Shown one piece after another: positions 18,320 to 26,497 of a DNA stretch of 64,000 nt. How positions within the stretch are numbered: the stretch's first letter is position 1; each line of letters begins with the position of its first letter. The stretch comes from Rhizorhabdus histidinilytica (GTDB lineage: Bacteria > Pseudomonadota > Alphaproteobacteria > Sphingomonadales > Sphingomonadaceae): contig NZ_FUYM01000001.1 of assembly GCF_900167915.1 (NCBI RefSeq), forward strand, positions 248,001 through 312,000. The letters run 5' to 3'. The position numbers were made by a program, and so were the translations under genes. The notes under the pieces are model-generated. The model worked only from the letters and a program-made list of their open reading frames with translations. It was not told where the DNA came from and ran no database searches.

Positions 18320-19150
18320 CTAGATATAGGGCGGCTGGTGCAGTCCCTTGGGGCTGGCGGTGAAGATCTCGCAGCCGTCCTCGGTGATGCCGATCGAATG
18401 CTCGAATTGGGCGGACAGCGACCGGTCGCGCGTCACCGCGGTCCAGCCGTCGTCGAGCAGCTTCACGTCGGGCCGGCCGATGTTGATCATCGGCTCGATC
18501 GTGAAGAACATGCCGGGGCGCAGCTCGGGCCCGGCGCCGGGGCGGCCGACATGGACGACCTCGGGCGCGTCGTGGAACACCCGGCCGAGGCCATGGCCGC
18601 AGAAGTCGCGAACGACGCCGTAGCGGTGCTTCTCGGCATGGCGCTGGATCGCATGGCCGATATCGCCAAGATGGTTGCCGGGCTTCGCCTGCTCGATTCC
18701 CAGCATCAGGCATTCATAGGTGACGTCGACCAGCCGCTTCGCCTTGATGCCGACGTCGCCGACCAGATACATCCGGCTGCTGTCGCCGTGCCAGCCGTCG
18801 AGCAGCGGGGTGACGTCGATGTTGACGATATCGCCGTCCTTCAGCGTGCGTTCGCCGGGGATGCCATGGCAGACGACATGGTTGATGCTGATGCAGCAGC
18901 TATGGGTGTAGCCGCGATAGTTCATGGTCGCGGGCACCGCGCCCGCCGCCACCGTCATGTCGTAGACGATCCGGTCGAGCTCCTGCGTCTCGACACCCGG
19001 CACGACATGGGGGGCGAGCGCGTCGAGAATCTCCGCGGCCAGTCGGCCGGCAGCGCGCATCCCGGCAAATCCGGACGGCCCGTGGAGCTTGATCGCCCCG
19101 GTGCGCGGATGGGAGGCGGCAGCTTCGTCGGCGGTGATATAGGTGGTCAT
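18320..19150 (-). CDS. map: methionine aminopeptidase type I
   Basis: The product has 276 residues from the ATG at 19150 (MTTYITADE...), which has GGTGGGG upstream; the 31 residues before it in the open frame look non-coding. Pita-bread fold landmarks: HGIPGERTLKDGDIVNIDVT (first metal Asp) and GDSSRMYLVGDV (second Asp), CGHGLGRVFHDAPEVVH (metal His), MFFTIEPMIN (metal Glu) and SAQFEHSIGITEDGCEIFT (last Glu). Role: removes the initiator Met from nascent proteins. The length is normal. It is transcribed divergently from the CinA-domain gene. Confidence 0.95.
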   Translation of the reverse strand: MTTYITADEAAASHPRTGAIKLHGPSGFAGMRAAGRLAAEILDALAPHVVPGVETQELDRIVYDMTVAAGAVPATMNYRGYTHSCCISINHVVCHGIPGERTLKDGDIVNIDVTPLLDGWHGDSSRMYLVGDVGIKAKRLVDVTYECLMLGIEQAKPGNHLGDIGHAIQRHAEKHRYGVVRDFCGHGLGRVFHDAPEVVHVGRPGAGPELRPGMFFTIEPMINIGRPDVKLLDDGWTAVTRDRSLSAQFEHSIGITEDGCEIFTASPKGLHQPPYI

Positions 19151-19273
19151 CCCCACCATATAGGCGATCTCCGGCGCTTTTGCGAGCGCCGAGCGACGTC
19201 CTCGCGGGACCCGCGGAAAGGCACGGGCGTAAAGCGCTTCCACCTCAAACGATCACACTCTATGGGAACCGCC

Positions 19274-20044
19274 ATGACCGGCCCGGAATCAGAAGAGCGA
19301 ATCTGGACGGCTGCCCTGCTCGTCATCGGCGATGAGATCCTGTCCGGGCGGACCCAGGACAAGAATGTCGCGCAGGTGGCGACCTGGCTCAACTTGCAGG
19401 GGATCAGGCTGGCCGAGGTCCGCGTCGTCGCCGACGACATGGACGCCATCGGCGAGGCGGTGCACCAGCTCAAGGCACGCAACGACTATCTGTTCACCAC
19501 GGGCGGCATCGGCCCCACCCATGACGACATCACCGTCGATGCGATCGCGCGGGCGCTGGGCGTGTCGGTGGTGATCCACCCCAAGGCCCGCGCCGCGCTC
19601 GAAGGCTATTATGCGACCCGTGGCGGCCTGACCGACGCGCGGCTGCGCATGGCGCGGGTGCCCGACGGGGCCGAGTTGATCGAGAACGCCATGTCGGGCG
19701 CGCCGGGCATCCGCCTCGGCAACATCTTCATCCTCGCGGGCGTGCCGCATATCGCCGGGCTGATGCTGGAAGCGTTGTCGAACCAGCTCGAAGGCGGGCT
19801 GCCGGTGCTGTCGCGGACGATCGGATGCTGGGTCCCCGAAAGCGAGATCGCCGACCTGCTGCGCGAGACCGAGCGAGCACATGCCGGCTCCCAGATCGGC
19901 AGCTATCCCTTCTTCCGCGAGGGGCGGGTAGGCGCCAATTTCGTCGTCCGTTCGACCGACCCGCTGACCGTCGACCGCTGCATCGCGGCGATCGGCGAGG
20001 GTCTCGTGCTGCTCGGCTACGTCCCGGTCGTCGACGGCATCTGA
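19274..20044 (+). CDS. CinA-like / MoCF-biosynthesis-domain protein
   Basis: The protein has 256 residues. The start is taken as the ATG at 19274 with GGGAA seven bases upstream, rather than 19262. The whole protein is a MoaB/MogA-like molybdopterin-binding fold: ALLVIGDEILSGRTQDKNVA near the N-terminus and FTTGGIGPTHDDITVDAIAR in the middle, the typical CinA N-terminal (COG1058) pattern. The C-terminal nicotinamide-nucleotide amidohydrolase domain of full CinA is absent. Family role is unsettled; COG1058 proteins include ADP-ribose pyrophosphatases involved in NAD recycling. Divergent to map. Confidence 0.85.
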   Translation: MTGPESEERIWTAALLVIGDEILSGRTQDKNVAQVATWLNLQGIRLAEVRVVADDMDAIGEAVHQLKARNDYLFTTGGIGPTHDDITVDAIARALGVSVVIHPKARAALEGYYATRGGLTDARLRMARVPDGAELIENAMSGAPGIRLGNIFILAGVPHIAGLMLEALSNQLEGGLPVLSRTIGCWVPESEIADLLRETERAHAGSQIGSYPFFREGRVGANFVVRSTDPLTVDRCIAAIGEGLVLLGYVPVVDGI

Positions 20045-20057
20045 TCTCCACCGTCAT

Positions 20058-20096
20058 GCCTGCGGAGGCAGGCCGCCATAGCCGCTATCTGGCGGC
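20058..20096 (+). other. two adjacent hairpins after the CinA-like gene
   Basis: GCCTGC-GGAG-GCAGGC (20058-20073) is followed immediately by GCCGCCA...TGGCGGC (20072-20096; the arms share two bases with the first hairpin). They lie 14 bases after the stop. There is no T-run, so they may limit 3' decay or act with Rho; mutually exclusive folding is also possible because they overlap. Confidence 0.4.
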
Positions 20097-20130
20097 GACG
20101 GATCGTGCTGGCCTGTCGACCCCGGACATG

Positions 20131-20162
20131 TCATGAATTATCCCGAATAATGTTCGTCATGA
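20131..20162. promoter_or_regulatory. twin palindromes upstream of the MetE-like gene
   Basis: Two TCATGA palindromes (20131-20136 and 20157-20162) frame a short inverted repeat ATTAT-CCCGA-ATAAT in an AT-rich spacer 20 bases before the next start. The symmetry fits a regulator site. No match to the MetR consensus is visible. Confidence 0.3.
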
Positions 20163-20181
20163 ACAAAAACGGGAGAGATCC

Positions 20182-21228
20182 ATGCCGCAGCTTCTTCCGA
20201 CCTCGCTGGTCGGTTCCTATGCCCAGCCTGACTGGCTGATCGATCGTGCGCGGCTGAAGGATCGTTTCCCGCCGCGGGTGCGGGCGAAGGAGTTGTGGCG
20301 GCCGGCGCCCGAATATCTGGAGGAGGCGCAGGACGACGCCACGATCTGGGCGATCCACGAGCAGGAGCGTGCCGGGCTCGACATCATCACCGACGGCGAG
20401 ATGCGGCGCGAAAGCTATTCGAACCGGTTCGCGACCGCGCTCGACGGGGTCGACATGGATAATCCCGGCGTCGCGCTCGACCGGTCGGGTCATCCCAATC
20501 CGGTGCCGCGCGTGACCGGTCCGATCCGCCGGCGGCACGCGGTGCAGGTCCGCGACGTCGAATTCCTGCGCCGCCACACGGACCGGCCGATCAAGATCAC
20601 CGTGCCTGGGCCCTTCACGATGAGCCAGCAGGCGCAGGACGACCATTATGGCGACCCGGAGGCGCTCGCCATGGCCTATGCGGCGGCGGTCAACGAGGAG
20701 GTGAAGGACATGTTCGCGGCCGGGGCCGACCACGTCCAGCTCGACGAACCCTATCTGCAGGCCCGACCGGAGGCGGCGCGGCGTTTCGGCCGGCAGGCGG
20801 TGGAGCGCGCGCTCGATGGGGTCGGCGGCAGCACCGCGCTGCACATCTGCTTCGGCTATGCCGCGATCATCCACCAGCGACCGAGCGGCTACGATTATCT
20901 GCCCGAGTTGTCCGAATGCCCGGTCCACGCGATCTCGATCGAGACCGCGCAGCAGAATCTGGACACGTCGATCCTGCGCCGGCTGCCCGGCAAGACGATC
21001 ATCCTGGGCGTGCTCGACCTGTCGACCGACAGCGCGGAATCACCTGAGACGGTCGCTGCCCGGATCCGTAGGGGACTGGAGCATGTCGATCCCGAACGGA
21101 TCGTGGTGGCCCCCGATTGCGGCCTCAAATATCTGCCGCGCGACCTGGCCTTCGCCAAGATGAAGGCGATGGTCGACGGCGCCGCCATCGTCCGCGCGGA
21201 ACTGGCGGCGAAGGCCGTGCCGGCATGA
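20182..21228 (+). CDS. stand-alone core MetE-like methyltransferase (cobalamin-independent methionine synthase C-terminal domain family)
   Basis: A 348-residue TIM-barrel protein corresponding to the catalytic half of MetE. It has the conserved opening LLPTSLVGSYAQPDWL and ITDGEMRRESYSNRFA. The probable zinc-ligand pattern is His-x-Cys in ALHICFGYA, Glu in AISIE and Cys in VAPDCGLKYLPRDLA. Family members transfer a methyl group to a thiol, but stand-alone proteins of this kind may use methyl donors other than methyltetrahydropteroylglutamate, so methionine synthesis is not assured. GGGAGAG precedes the ATG. It converges on a TetA-like exporter, and no other methionine genes are near. Confidence 0.85.
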   Translation: MPQLLPTSLVGSYAQPDWLIDRARLKDRFPPRVRAKELWRPAPEYLEEAQDDATIWAIHEQERAGLDIITDGEMRRESYSNRFATALDGVDMDNPGVALDRSGHPNPVPRVTGPIRRRHAVQVRDVEFLRRHTDRPIKITVPGPFTMSQQAQDDHYGDPEALAMAYAAAVNEEVKDMFAAGADHVQLDEPYLQARPEAARRFGRQAVERALDGVGGSTALHICFGYAAIIHQRPSGYDYLPELSECPVHAISIETAQQNLDTSILRRLPGKTIILGVLDLSTDSAESPETVAARIRRGLEHVDPERIVVAPDCGLKYLPRDLAFAKMKAMVDGAAIVRAELAAKAVPA

Positions 21229-21262
21229 GCTGAAGGCCTCGCCGCTGCAGGAAGGAGCTCGT

Positions 21263-22498
21263 TCAACTCGTCGCCGGATCGTCGCGCACCCGCCGGGTCA
21301 TCGTCAGGGAGATGAGCGCGGCGAAGGCGAAGGCCGAGGCGATGACGAAGGCTGCCCCGGGGAAATGGAACGGCGCGCTGGGGCCGGTGAACCAGGCGAG
21401 GGCGGGATTGAGCAGCAGCGGCGCAACGATCGCGCCGACGGCGTTGAGGCTGCCGATGAAGCCTTGCATCTCGCCCTGTGCGTCGGCGGGCGCGCGCTGC
21501 GACATCAGCGCGGTGATCGACGGCTGGACCAGCGCCTGCAGCGCGGTGAGCACGATGACGATCATGGCGAACCAGGCATAGGGGACCAGAGCATAGCCGA
21601 GATAGCCGATCGCGGCGACGGCGACCCCGATCATCGCGGTTCGCCGTTCGCGGAAGCGCTTGACCACCCGGCCGAGCACCGTGGCCTGCACCACCGCCAT
21701 CGAGATTCCGGCAAGCGCCAGCGAGAGGCCGATCATCCCGTTCGACCAGCCATATTGGGCGATGGCGAAGAAGGACCAGGTCGCCGGATAGACCATCGAG
21801 GCGATGTTCCACAGCAGCAAGATGCCGGCCAGCCCCAGAACGCCGCGCATCTTGCGCGCCTGCAGCAGCGCGCCGACGGGGTTGGCGCGGGCGAGGTTGA
21901 ACGGCCGGCGCTTCTCGGGCGGCAGCGTCTCGGGAAAGAAGAAGAAGCCGAAGACGAAGTTGATCGCCGAGCAGATGGCGGCGGCGTAGAAGGGCATGCG
22001 GTGCCCGAACTCGCCGAGCAGCCCGCCCAGAGCCGGGCCCAGGATGAAGCCGATCCCGAAGGCGGCGCCGACCAGCCCGAAGCGCTTGGCGCGGTCCTCG
22101 GGCGCGGTGATGTCGGCAAGCGCGGCCGATGCCGGGCTGAACGACGCACCGAACACGCCCGCGATCAGCCGCCCCAGGAACAGCAGCGCGAGCGTGTGCG
22201 CGAAGCCCATCAGCACATAGTCCACGGCGAGGCCCGCGAGCGACAGCAGCAGCACAGGCCGGCGGCCGAAGCGATCGCCGAGATTGCCGGCAAGCGGGCC
22301 GCATAGGAACTGCATCAGCGCATAGACCACCGACAGCCAGCCGCCCATCCGCGTCGCCGCGGGAAGGTCGAGATGGCCCACCTCCATGACGAGGCGGGGC
22401 AGCACCGGGATGACGATGCCGAAGCCGATCGCGTCGATCAGGATGGTGGCAACGATGAAGACGGTGGCGTTGCTCTTGCCACGCTCTGAAACCGGCAT
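21263..22498 (-). CDS. MFS exporter, TetA-like
   Basis: A 411-residue, 12-helix major facilitator. The motifs [18 protein letters not shown] (helix 1), [21 protein letters not shown] (motif A), [20 protein letters not shown] and [13 protein letters not shown] (motif C, antiporter signature) match the tetracycline-type DHA1 family. Start chosen at 22498 because GGGGAA precedes it; the ten residues before are not conserved-looking. Likely a chromosomal multidrug or metabolite exporter; tetracycline resistance should not be assumed. Confidence 0.88.
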   Translation of the reverse strand: MPVSERGKSNATVFIVATILIDAIGFGIVIPVLPRLVMEVGHLDLPAATRMGGWLSVVYALMQFLCGPLAGNLGDRFGRRPVLLLSLAGLAVDYVLMGFAHTLALLFLGRLIAGVFGASFSPASAALADITAPEDRAKRFGLVGAAFGIGFILGPALGGLLGEFGHRMPFYAAAICSAINFVFGFFFFPETLPPEKRRPFNLARANPVGALLQARKMRGVLGLAGILLLWNIASMVYPATWSFFAIAQYGWSNGMIGLSLALAGISMAVVQATVLGRVVKRFRERRTAMIGVAVAAIGYLGYALVPYAWFAMIVIVLTALQALVQPSITALMSQRAPADAQGEMQGFIGSLNAVGAIVAPLLLNPALAWFTGPSAPFHFPGAAFVIASAFAFAALISLTMTRRVRDDPATS

Positions 22499-22632
22499 GC
22501 GTTCCCCGAATCTTGGCCGGGCCCACACCGGCGCCCGCTACATCGGCGTTCGCCGGTGAAAAGACAAGGATGGGTGATGACGGCGGCGGCCGCTTCGTCC
22601 ATGAAGGCGCCGAACAAGGGGGGGAAGCCAGC

Positions 22633-23040
22633 ATGGCCCGGATCATCATCGCCTATCTCGCGACACTCATCGTGTTCGCGGTCGTCGACGCCGTCTGGCT
22701 GACCCAGGTCGGCCCGCTGCTCTACCGGCCGATCATCGGCGCGGTCCTCGCGCCCGAGCCGCGCATGGCGCCCGCGATCGTCTTCTATGCGCTCTACATC
22801 GCCGGCCTGATCGTCTTCGCGGTCCATCCGGCACTCGTCGCAGGCGGCTGGCGGACGGCGCTGGTCAAGGGCGGGCTGTTCGGTTTCTTCGCCTATGCGA
22901 CCTACGACCTGACCAACCAGGCGACCTTGTCGGTCTGGTCGACGCGGATCACCCTCGCCGACATGGCGTGGGGCACCTCCGTCTCCGCCGCCGGGGCGAC
23001 CGGCGGCTTCCTGCTCACTCGGCTGGCGACGAAGGGCTGA
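22633..23040 (+). CDS. DUF2177 family membrane protein
   Basis: The 135-residue product has four hydrophobic segments. The family pattern is visible: FAVVDAVWLTQVGPLLYRPIIG, then FYALYIAGLIVFAV and GLFGFFAYATYDLTNQATL. The ATG at 22633 follows a strong GGGGGGGAAG ribosome binding site. Function is unknown. The stop lies four bases before the GFA gene, so they form an operon. Confidence 0.85.
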   Translation: MARIIIAYLATLIVFAVVDAVWLTQVGPLLYRPIIGAVLAPEPRMAPAIVFYALYIAGLIVFAVHPALVAGGWRTALVKGGLFGFFAYATYDLTNQATLSVWSTRITLADMAWGTSVSAAGATGGFLLTRLATKG

Positions 23041-23044
23041 CAGC

Positions 23045-23419
23045 ATGAAGGTCGAGGGCGGCTGCCATTGCGGGCTGGTGCGCTTCGAGGCCGAGGTCGG
23101 CGACGAGCCGCTCGAGGTGCTCGACTGCAATTGCTCGATCTGCTCGATGACGGGCTATCTGCACCTGATCGTGCCGGACAGCCGCTTCCGCCTGATCGAG
23201 GGCCAGCGCGAGACGACCACCTACCGCTTCGGATCGGGCAAGGCGCGCCACATCTTCTGCGCGCAATGCGGGATCAAGAGCTTCTACCGACCGCGATCGC
23301 ATCCCGAAGGGATCAGCATCTCGCTGCGCTGCATCGACGGCTGGGAGGATCTGAAGGTCGTCATCACCCCCTTCGAGGGTCGCGATTGGGGCAGGGGAGA
23401 GAATGTGCCGGGCGACTGA
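23045..23419 (+). CDS. GFA/CENP-V domain zinc protein
   Basis: The product has 124 residues. The zinc ligands of the glutathione-dependent formaldehyde-activating (GFA) fold are present: GGCHCGLVRFE, CNCSICSMTG and IFCAQCGIKSFYRPR. Only some family members act on S-hydroxymethylglutathione; others are uncharacterised, so formaldehyde detoxification is not certain. It is four bases downstream of DUF2177 and convergent with the TauD-type gene. Confidence 0.88.
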   Translation: MKVEGGCHCGLVRFEAEVGDEPLEVLDCNCSICSMTGYLHLIVPDSRFRLIEGQRETTTYRFGSGKARHIFCAQCGIKSFYRPRSHPEGISISLRCIDGWEDLKVVITPFEGRDWGRGENVPGD

Positions 23420-23432
23420 GCGCCGATCCCGA

Positions 23433-24359
23433 TCAGGCCGCTTGGCGTCCGTGCAGCCGGCGGCCGAGGCCGTAATCGCCCATGATCGTCGTGCGCTCCA
23501 TGATCCGCACCTCATCGGGGGCCGCGCCGGTGACGCAATGCGCCATCCGCCAATTGTCCCACAGCAGCATCTCCGACGGCTGCCACTGGTGGAAATAAGC
23601 GGGGCTGGCGGTCAGGTGATCGACCAAGCGGCCGAGGAGCGCATGCCCGGCCGCGTCGTCGTGGCCGAGGATGTGGAGCGCGCCGAACGGCGAGACGTTG
23701 AGCACCTTGCGGCCGGTGTCCGGCTGGACGAAGACGATGGGGTGGACGACCGGCGGATAGTCGGTGTCGAGACGCGGCCCCACCGACTTCTCGAAATCAC
23801 CGGTCAGGATGGTGCGCACCCGGCTTTTCGTGCCGTAGCGCGAGCCGCCGGGGTTGACGCAGAGCTGGTAGACGATCTCCAGCCCCTCGATCTCCGCCTT
23901 CAGCGTCTCGGGCAGCAGCTCATAGGCCTGGACCTGGTCGATGAAGCCGGTCTGTCCGCCCCAGCTCGCGATCGTCTTCGCGGTCAGCAGCCCGCCATGG
24001 TTGATGCTGTCGACGAAGATCAGGTCGGAATGCCAGGGCAGGAAGGCGACCGATTCGACGCCGTCGACCTCGAACAGCCCTTCCTTGTTCTTGTCGGAGA
24101 CGAGGGTGATCAGCTCGGGATGGGCGGCGGACCGCAGCTCGGGGATCGGATGGACCTCCAGCTCGCCAAACACGCGGCTGAGCGCGATCTGGAATTCGGG
24201 GGTGACCTGGCTGCCGCGAAAGACGACGAGACCGTCCCGGATCCAGTAGTCGCGCAGCTCGGCGCGCACCGCGTCCCGATCGATGTCCCCGCGCGCGAGG
24301 CCGATCACCTGCTTGCCGAACCCCAGCCCCTCGCGGAGCGCCTCCACCGAATAGCCCAT
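23433..24359 (-). CDS. TauD/TfdA-family Fe(II)/2-oxoglutarate dioxygenase
   Basis: The protein has 308 residues. The facial triad is visible: His-x-Asp in PWHSDLIFVD (about residues 109-111) and the distal His in WDNWRMAHCVTG, followed by the 2-oxoglutarate-binding Arg in IMERTTIMGDYG. The family hydroxylates taurine, alkyl sulfates, phenoxyacids and other carboxylates. No transporter or sulfonate genes are adjacent, so the substrate is open. Confidence 0.88.
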   Translation of the reverse strand: MGYSVEALREGLGFGKQVIGLARGDIDRDAVRAELRDYWIRDGLVVFRGSQVTPEFQIALSRVFGELEVHPIPELRSAAHPELITLVSDKNKEGLFEVDGVESVAFLPWHSDLIFVDSINHGGLLTAKTIASWGGQTGFIDQVQAYELLPETLKAEIEGLEIVYQLCVNPGGSRYGTKSRVRTILTGDFEKSVGPRLDTDYPPVVHPIVFVQPDTGRKVLNVSPFGALHILGHDDAAGHALLGRLVDHLTASPAYFHQWQPSEMLLWDNWRMAHCVTGAAPDEVRIMERTTIMGDYGLGRRLHGRQAA

Positions 24360-24477
24360 CTGCCGCCTCTCCGCGTCGTTCGCCGGGAAGCGTAGGACAG
24401 GGCGGCGCGCCTCGGTAAGCCGCGCGCCCGCGATATCGTCTATCTGATCGGGGCTTATCCGATGGCGTGGGCGCCGC

Positions 24478-25503
24478 TTATCCGACCGGCCGCAGCCGAT
24501 AGTGGCTCACTGCCCAGGGGACGCCGTCCTTGTGGCCAAATAGTCCGGCGGTCGCCAGGAAGAACAGCCGCCAGCGCCGCTCCCACAGCTTCGCGTCCTT
24601 GCCATAGGTCTGACGGAAGATTTCCGCGATCGCCGGCTGGTTGGCGTCGAAGCGGGCGAGCCAGTCGAACGCGGTGCGGGCATAATGCTGGCCGTTCCAG
24701 CGCCATTCCTGCTCGACCTCGAACAGGTCGGGGAAATGGCGGATCAGGCCGTGGCTGGGCATGATTCCGCCGGTGAAGAAATGTTGGGCGATCCAGTCGG
24801 CCTTGTCGCCATGGTCGAAGCGGTAGCTCGCCCGGTCATGGGTGAAGATGTGGATGAACAGCAGCCCGTCCGGCTTCAACCAGCCCTTCACCCGGGTCAA
24901 CAGAGCGCGCCAGTTCGACATATGCTCGAACATCTCGACCGACACGACCCGGTCGAACCGGCCCTCCGCGTGGAAGTCGTTCATGTCGCAGGTGACGACG
25001 GTCAGGTTGGTAGAGCCCTGCGCCCTGGCGAGCTTCTCGATATGCTCGCGCTGCGAATGGGAATTGGAGACCGCGGTGATGCGGGCATTGGGATAGCGTG
25101 CCGCCATGTACAGGCTGAGCGAGCCCCAGCCGCAGCCGAGCTCCAATATCTCCTGCCCGTCCTTCAGGTCGGCATGCTCGACGGTCTGGGCGAGCGCGGC
25201 TTCCTCTGCCTCGGCGATCGTCGTCCGCGGGCCGTCATAATGGCAGCAGCTATATTTGCGGCGCGGACCGAGGCACAGGTCGAAGAAGGCGGCCGGCACC
25301 TCGTAATGCTGGGCGTTGGCGTCGTCGGTGTGGATCGCGATCGGGAAGCCGTCCATGGCGCGGGCGAAGGCGGCCTCGATGTCGGGCTGCCTGGCCAGCT
25401 TGCGGCCGGTGCGGCCGACGAGGAACTCGACCCCCGCCAGGGTCACGGCGTCGGGAAGCGGCAGCCGTTCGACGGCTGCTGTGGCGGCGGCGATGATGTC
25501 CAT
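24478..25503 (-). CDS. cyclopropane-fatty-acyl-phospholipid synthase-like SAM methyltransferase
   Basis: A 341-residue protein starting at the ATG overlapping the DUF1295 stop (TAATG). The CFA-synthase family signatures are HYEVPAAFFDLCLGPRRKYS and ELGCGWGSLSLYMAARYP (SAM motif I), then VSVEMFEHM and HIFTHDRASYRFD. The family adds a methylene or methyl group across or next to the double bond of membrane phospholipid acyl chains. It lacks the N-terminal domain of E. coli Cfa. Its partners here (DUF1295, flavoprotein, DUF1365) match a cluster linked in other proteobacteria to unusual methylated acyl chains, so a methyl-branched rather than cyclopropane product is possible. Confidence 0.9.
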   Translation of the reverse strand: MDIIAAATAAVERLPLPDAVTLAGVEFLVGRTGRKLARQPDIEAAFARAMDGFPIAIHTDDANAQHYEVPAAFFDLCLGPRRKYSCCHYDGPRTTIAEAEEAALAQTVEHADLKDGQEILELGCGWGSLSLYMAARYPNARITAVSNSHSQREHIEKLARAQGSTNLTVVTCDMNDFHAEGRFDRVVSVEMFEHMSNWRALLTRVKGWLKPDGLLFIHIFTHDRASYRFDHGDKADWIAQHFFTGGIMPSHGLIRHFPDLFEVEQEWRWNGQHYARTAFDWLARFDANQPAIAEIFRQTYGKDAKLWERRWRLFFLATAGLFGHKDGVPWAVSHYRLRPVG

Positions 25504-26309
25504 TATCGTTTCCTGGGTGGGAGAGGGAAGAAGGCGCTGGTCCGCGCCATATAGGAACGGAAGGCGTCGCCCCGGCTGCGCAGCATGTGCGCCTCCAGCG
25601 GCGGAATGCCCGAGACATGGACGAGCAGCCAATACATCAGCACCGGGCCGACCAGCGCCAGCCAGCCTGGCCACCAGCCGCCCGTCAGGGAGATGGCGAT
25701 CACCGGATAGGCGAGCCAGCCGAGCCACTCGAAGAAATAGTTGGGATGGCGGGACCAGCGCCACAGCCCACGGTCGCAGACCTTGCCATGATTGGCCGGA
25801 TCGGCTCCGAAGGCGCGGAGCTGGCTGTCGGAGACGCCTTCGCCGATCACCGAGACGATGAGCAGGACGAGGCCGATCCAGTCGCCGGCGGCGAAGGCCG
25901 GACCCGGACGGTGCGCGGCGGCGTAGACGGTGACGACCAGCCCGATCCCGCACAGCGCCTGGATCTGGAGGAACAGGAACAGCCGCGCCTGGAAGCGAGC
26001 GCCCCATTCGCGGCGCAGGTCGGCATAGCGCGGGTCCTCCGCCGTCGCGGTCGCGGTGCGCGCGAGGATGTGGAAGCCGAGGCGCATCGACCAGAACACG
26101 ACCATGCCCGCGACCAGCCAGCGCCGCTCGATCGGCCCGTCGCCGGTCGCCATCAGCGCCGTGACCAGTCCGCCGACGCCGATCGCGAACGACCAGAAGA
26201 CGTCGGCCCAGCCCGACTGGCCGGTCGACCGCTGCACCGCCCAGGCCACCGCCATGATCGCCGACAGGACGATCGATGCGACGACGATGCTCTCCAGTCC
26301 GCTCATCAA
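25503..26309 (-). CDS. DUF1295 membrane protein (steroid 5-alpha-reductase-like fold)
   Basis: The product has 268 residues and about six membrane helices. The C-terminal signature is clear: GLWRWSRHPNYFFEWLGWLAYPVIA and the tail IPPLEAHMLRSRGDAFRSY, shared by DUF1295 and isoprenylcysteine-methyltransferase/5-alpha-reductase relatives. These folds reduce double bonds or methylate carboxylates using a nucleotide cofactor; a role in lipid reduction is inferred. The start is the first gene of the leftward operon, coupled to the CFA-like methyltransferase by a one-base overlap. Confidence 0.87.
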   Translation of the reverse strand: MMSGLESIVVASIVLSAIMAVAWAVQRSTGQSGWADVFWSFAIGVGGLVTALMATGDGPIERRWLVAGMVVFWSMRLGFHILARTATATAEDPRYADLRREWGARFQARLFLFLQIQALCGIGLVVTVYAAAHRPGPAFAAGDWIGLVLLIVSVIGEGVSDSQLRAFGADPANHGKVCDRGLWRWSRHPNYFFEWLGWLAYPVIAISLTGGWWPGWLALVGPVLMYWLLVHVSGIPPLEAHMLRSRGDAFRSYMARTSAFFPLPPRKR

Positions 26310-26377
26310 CCCCCGTCCTGTTGCCCTGTCCCCCGAGGGGTTCTCGTAGCTCTATACGGCGCATCCCGCCAAGGCGG

Positions 26378-26400
26378 TTGCGCAAGATTCGACTTTGCGC
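26378..26400. promoter_or_regulatory. candidate operator in the divergent lipid-cluster promoter region
   Basis: TTGCGCAA (26378-26385) is a perfect 8-bp palindrome. GCGCAA (26380-26385) is repeated inverted as TTGCGC (26395-26400) across nine bases. It lies 69 bases upstream of the leftward start and 98 bases upstream of the rightward start, so one regulator could control both arms. The identity of the regulator is unknown. Confidence 0.4.
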
Positions 26401-26497
26401 TTACGGCGGCCGGGTTTAGCAGGCGGAAGAGGGGCTGCGCGCAACTCCCTGGCTTTGGCTGCCGTATCTGGAGTCGAGGGCAAGGGAGTAGCGCGAG

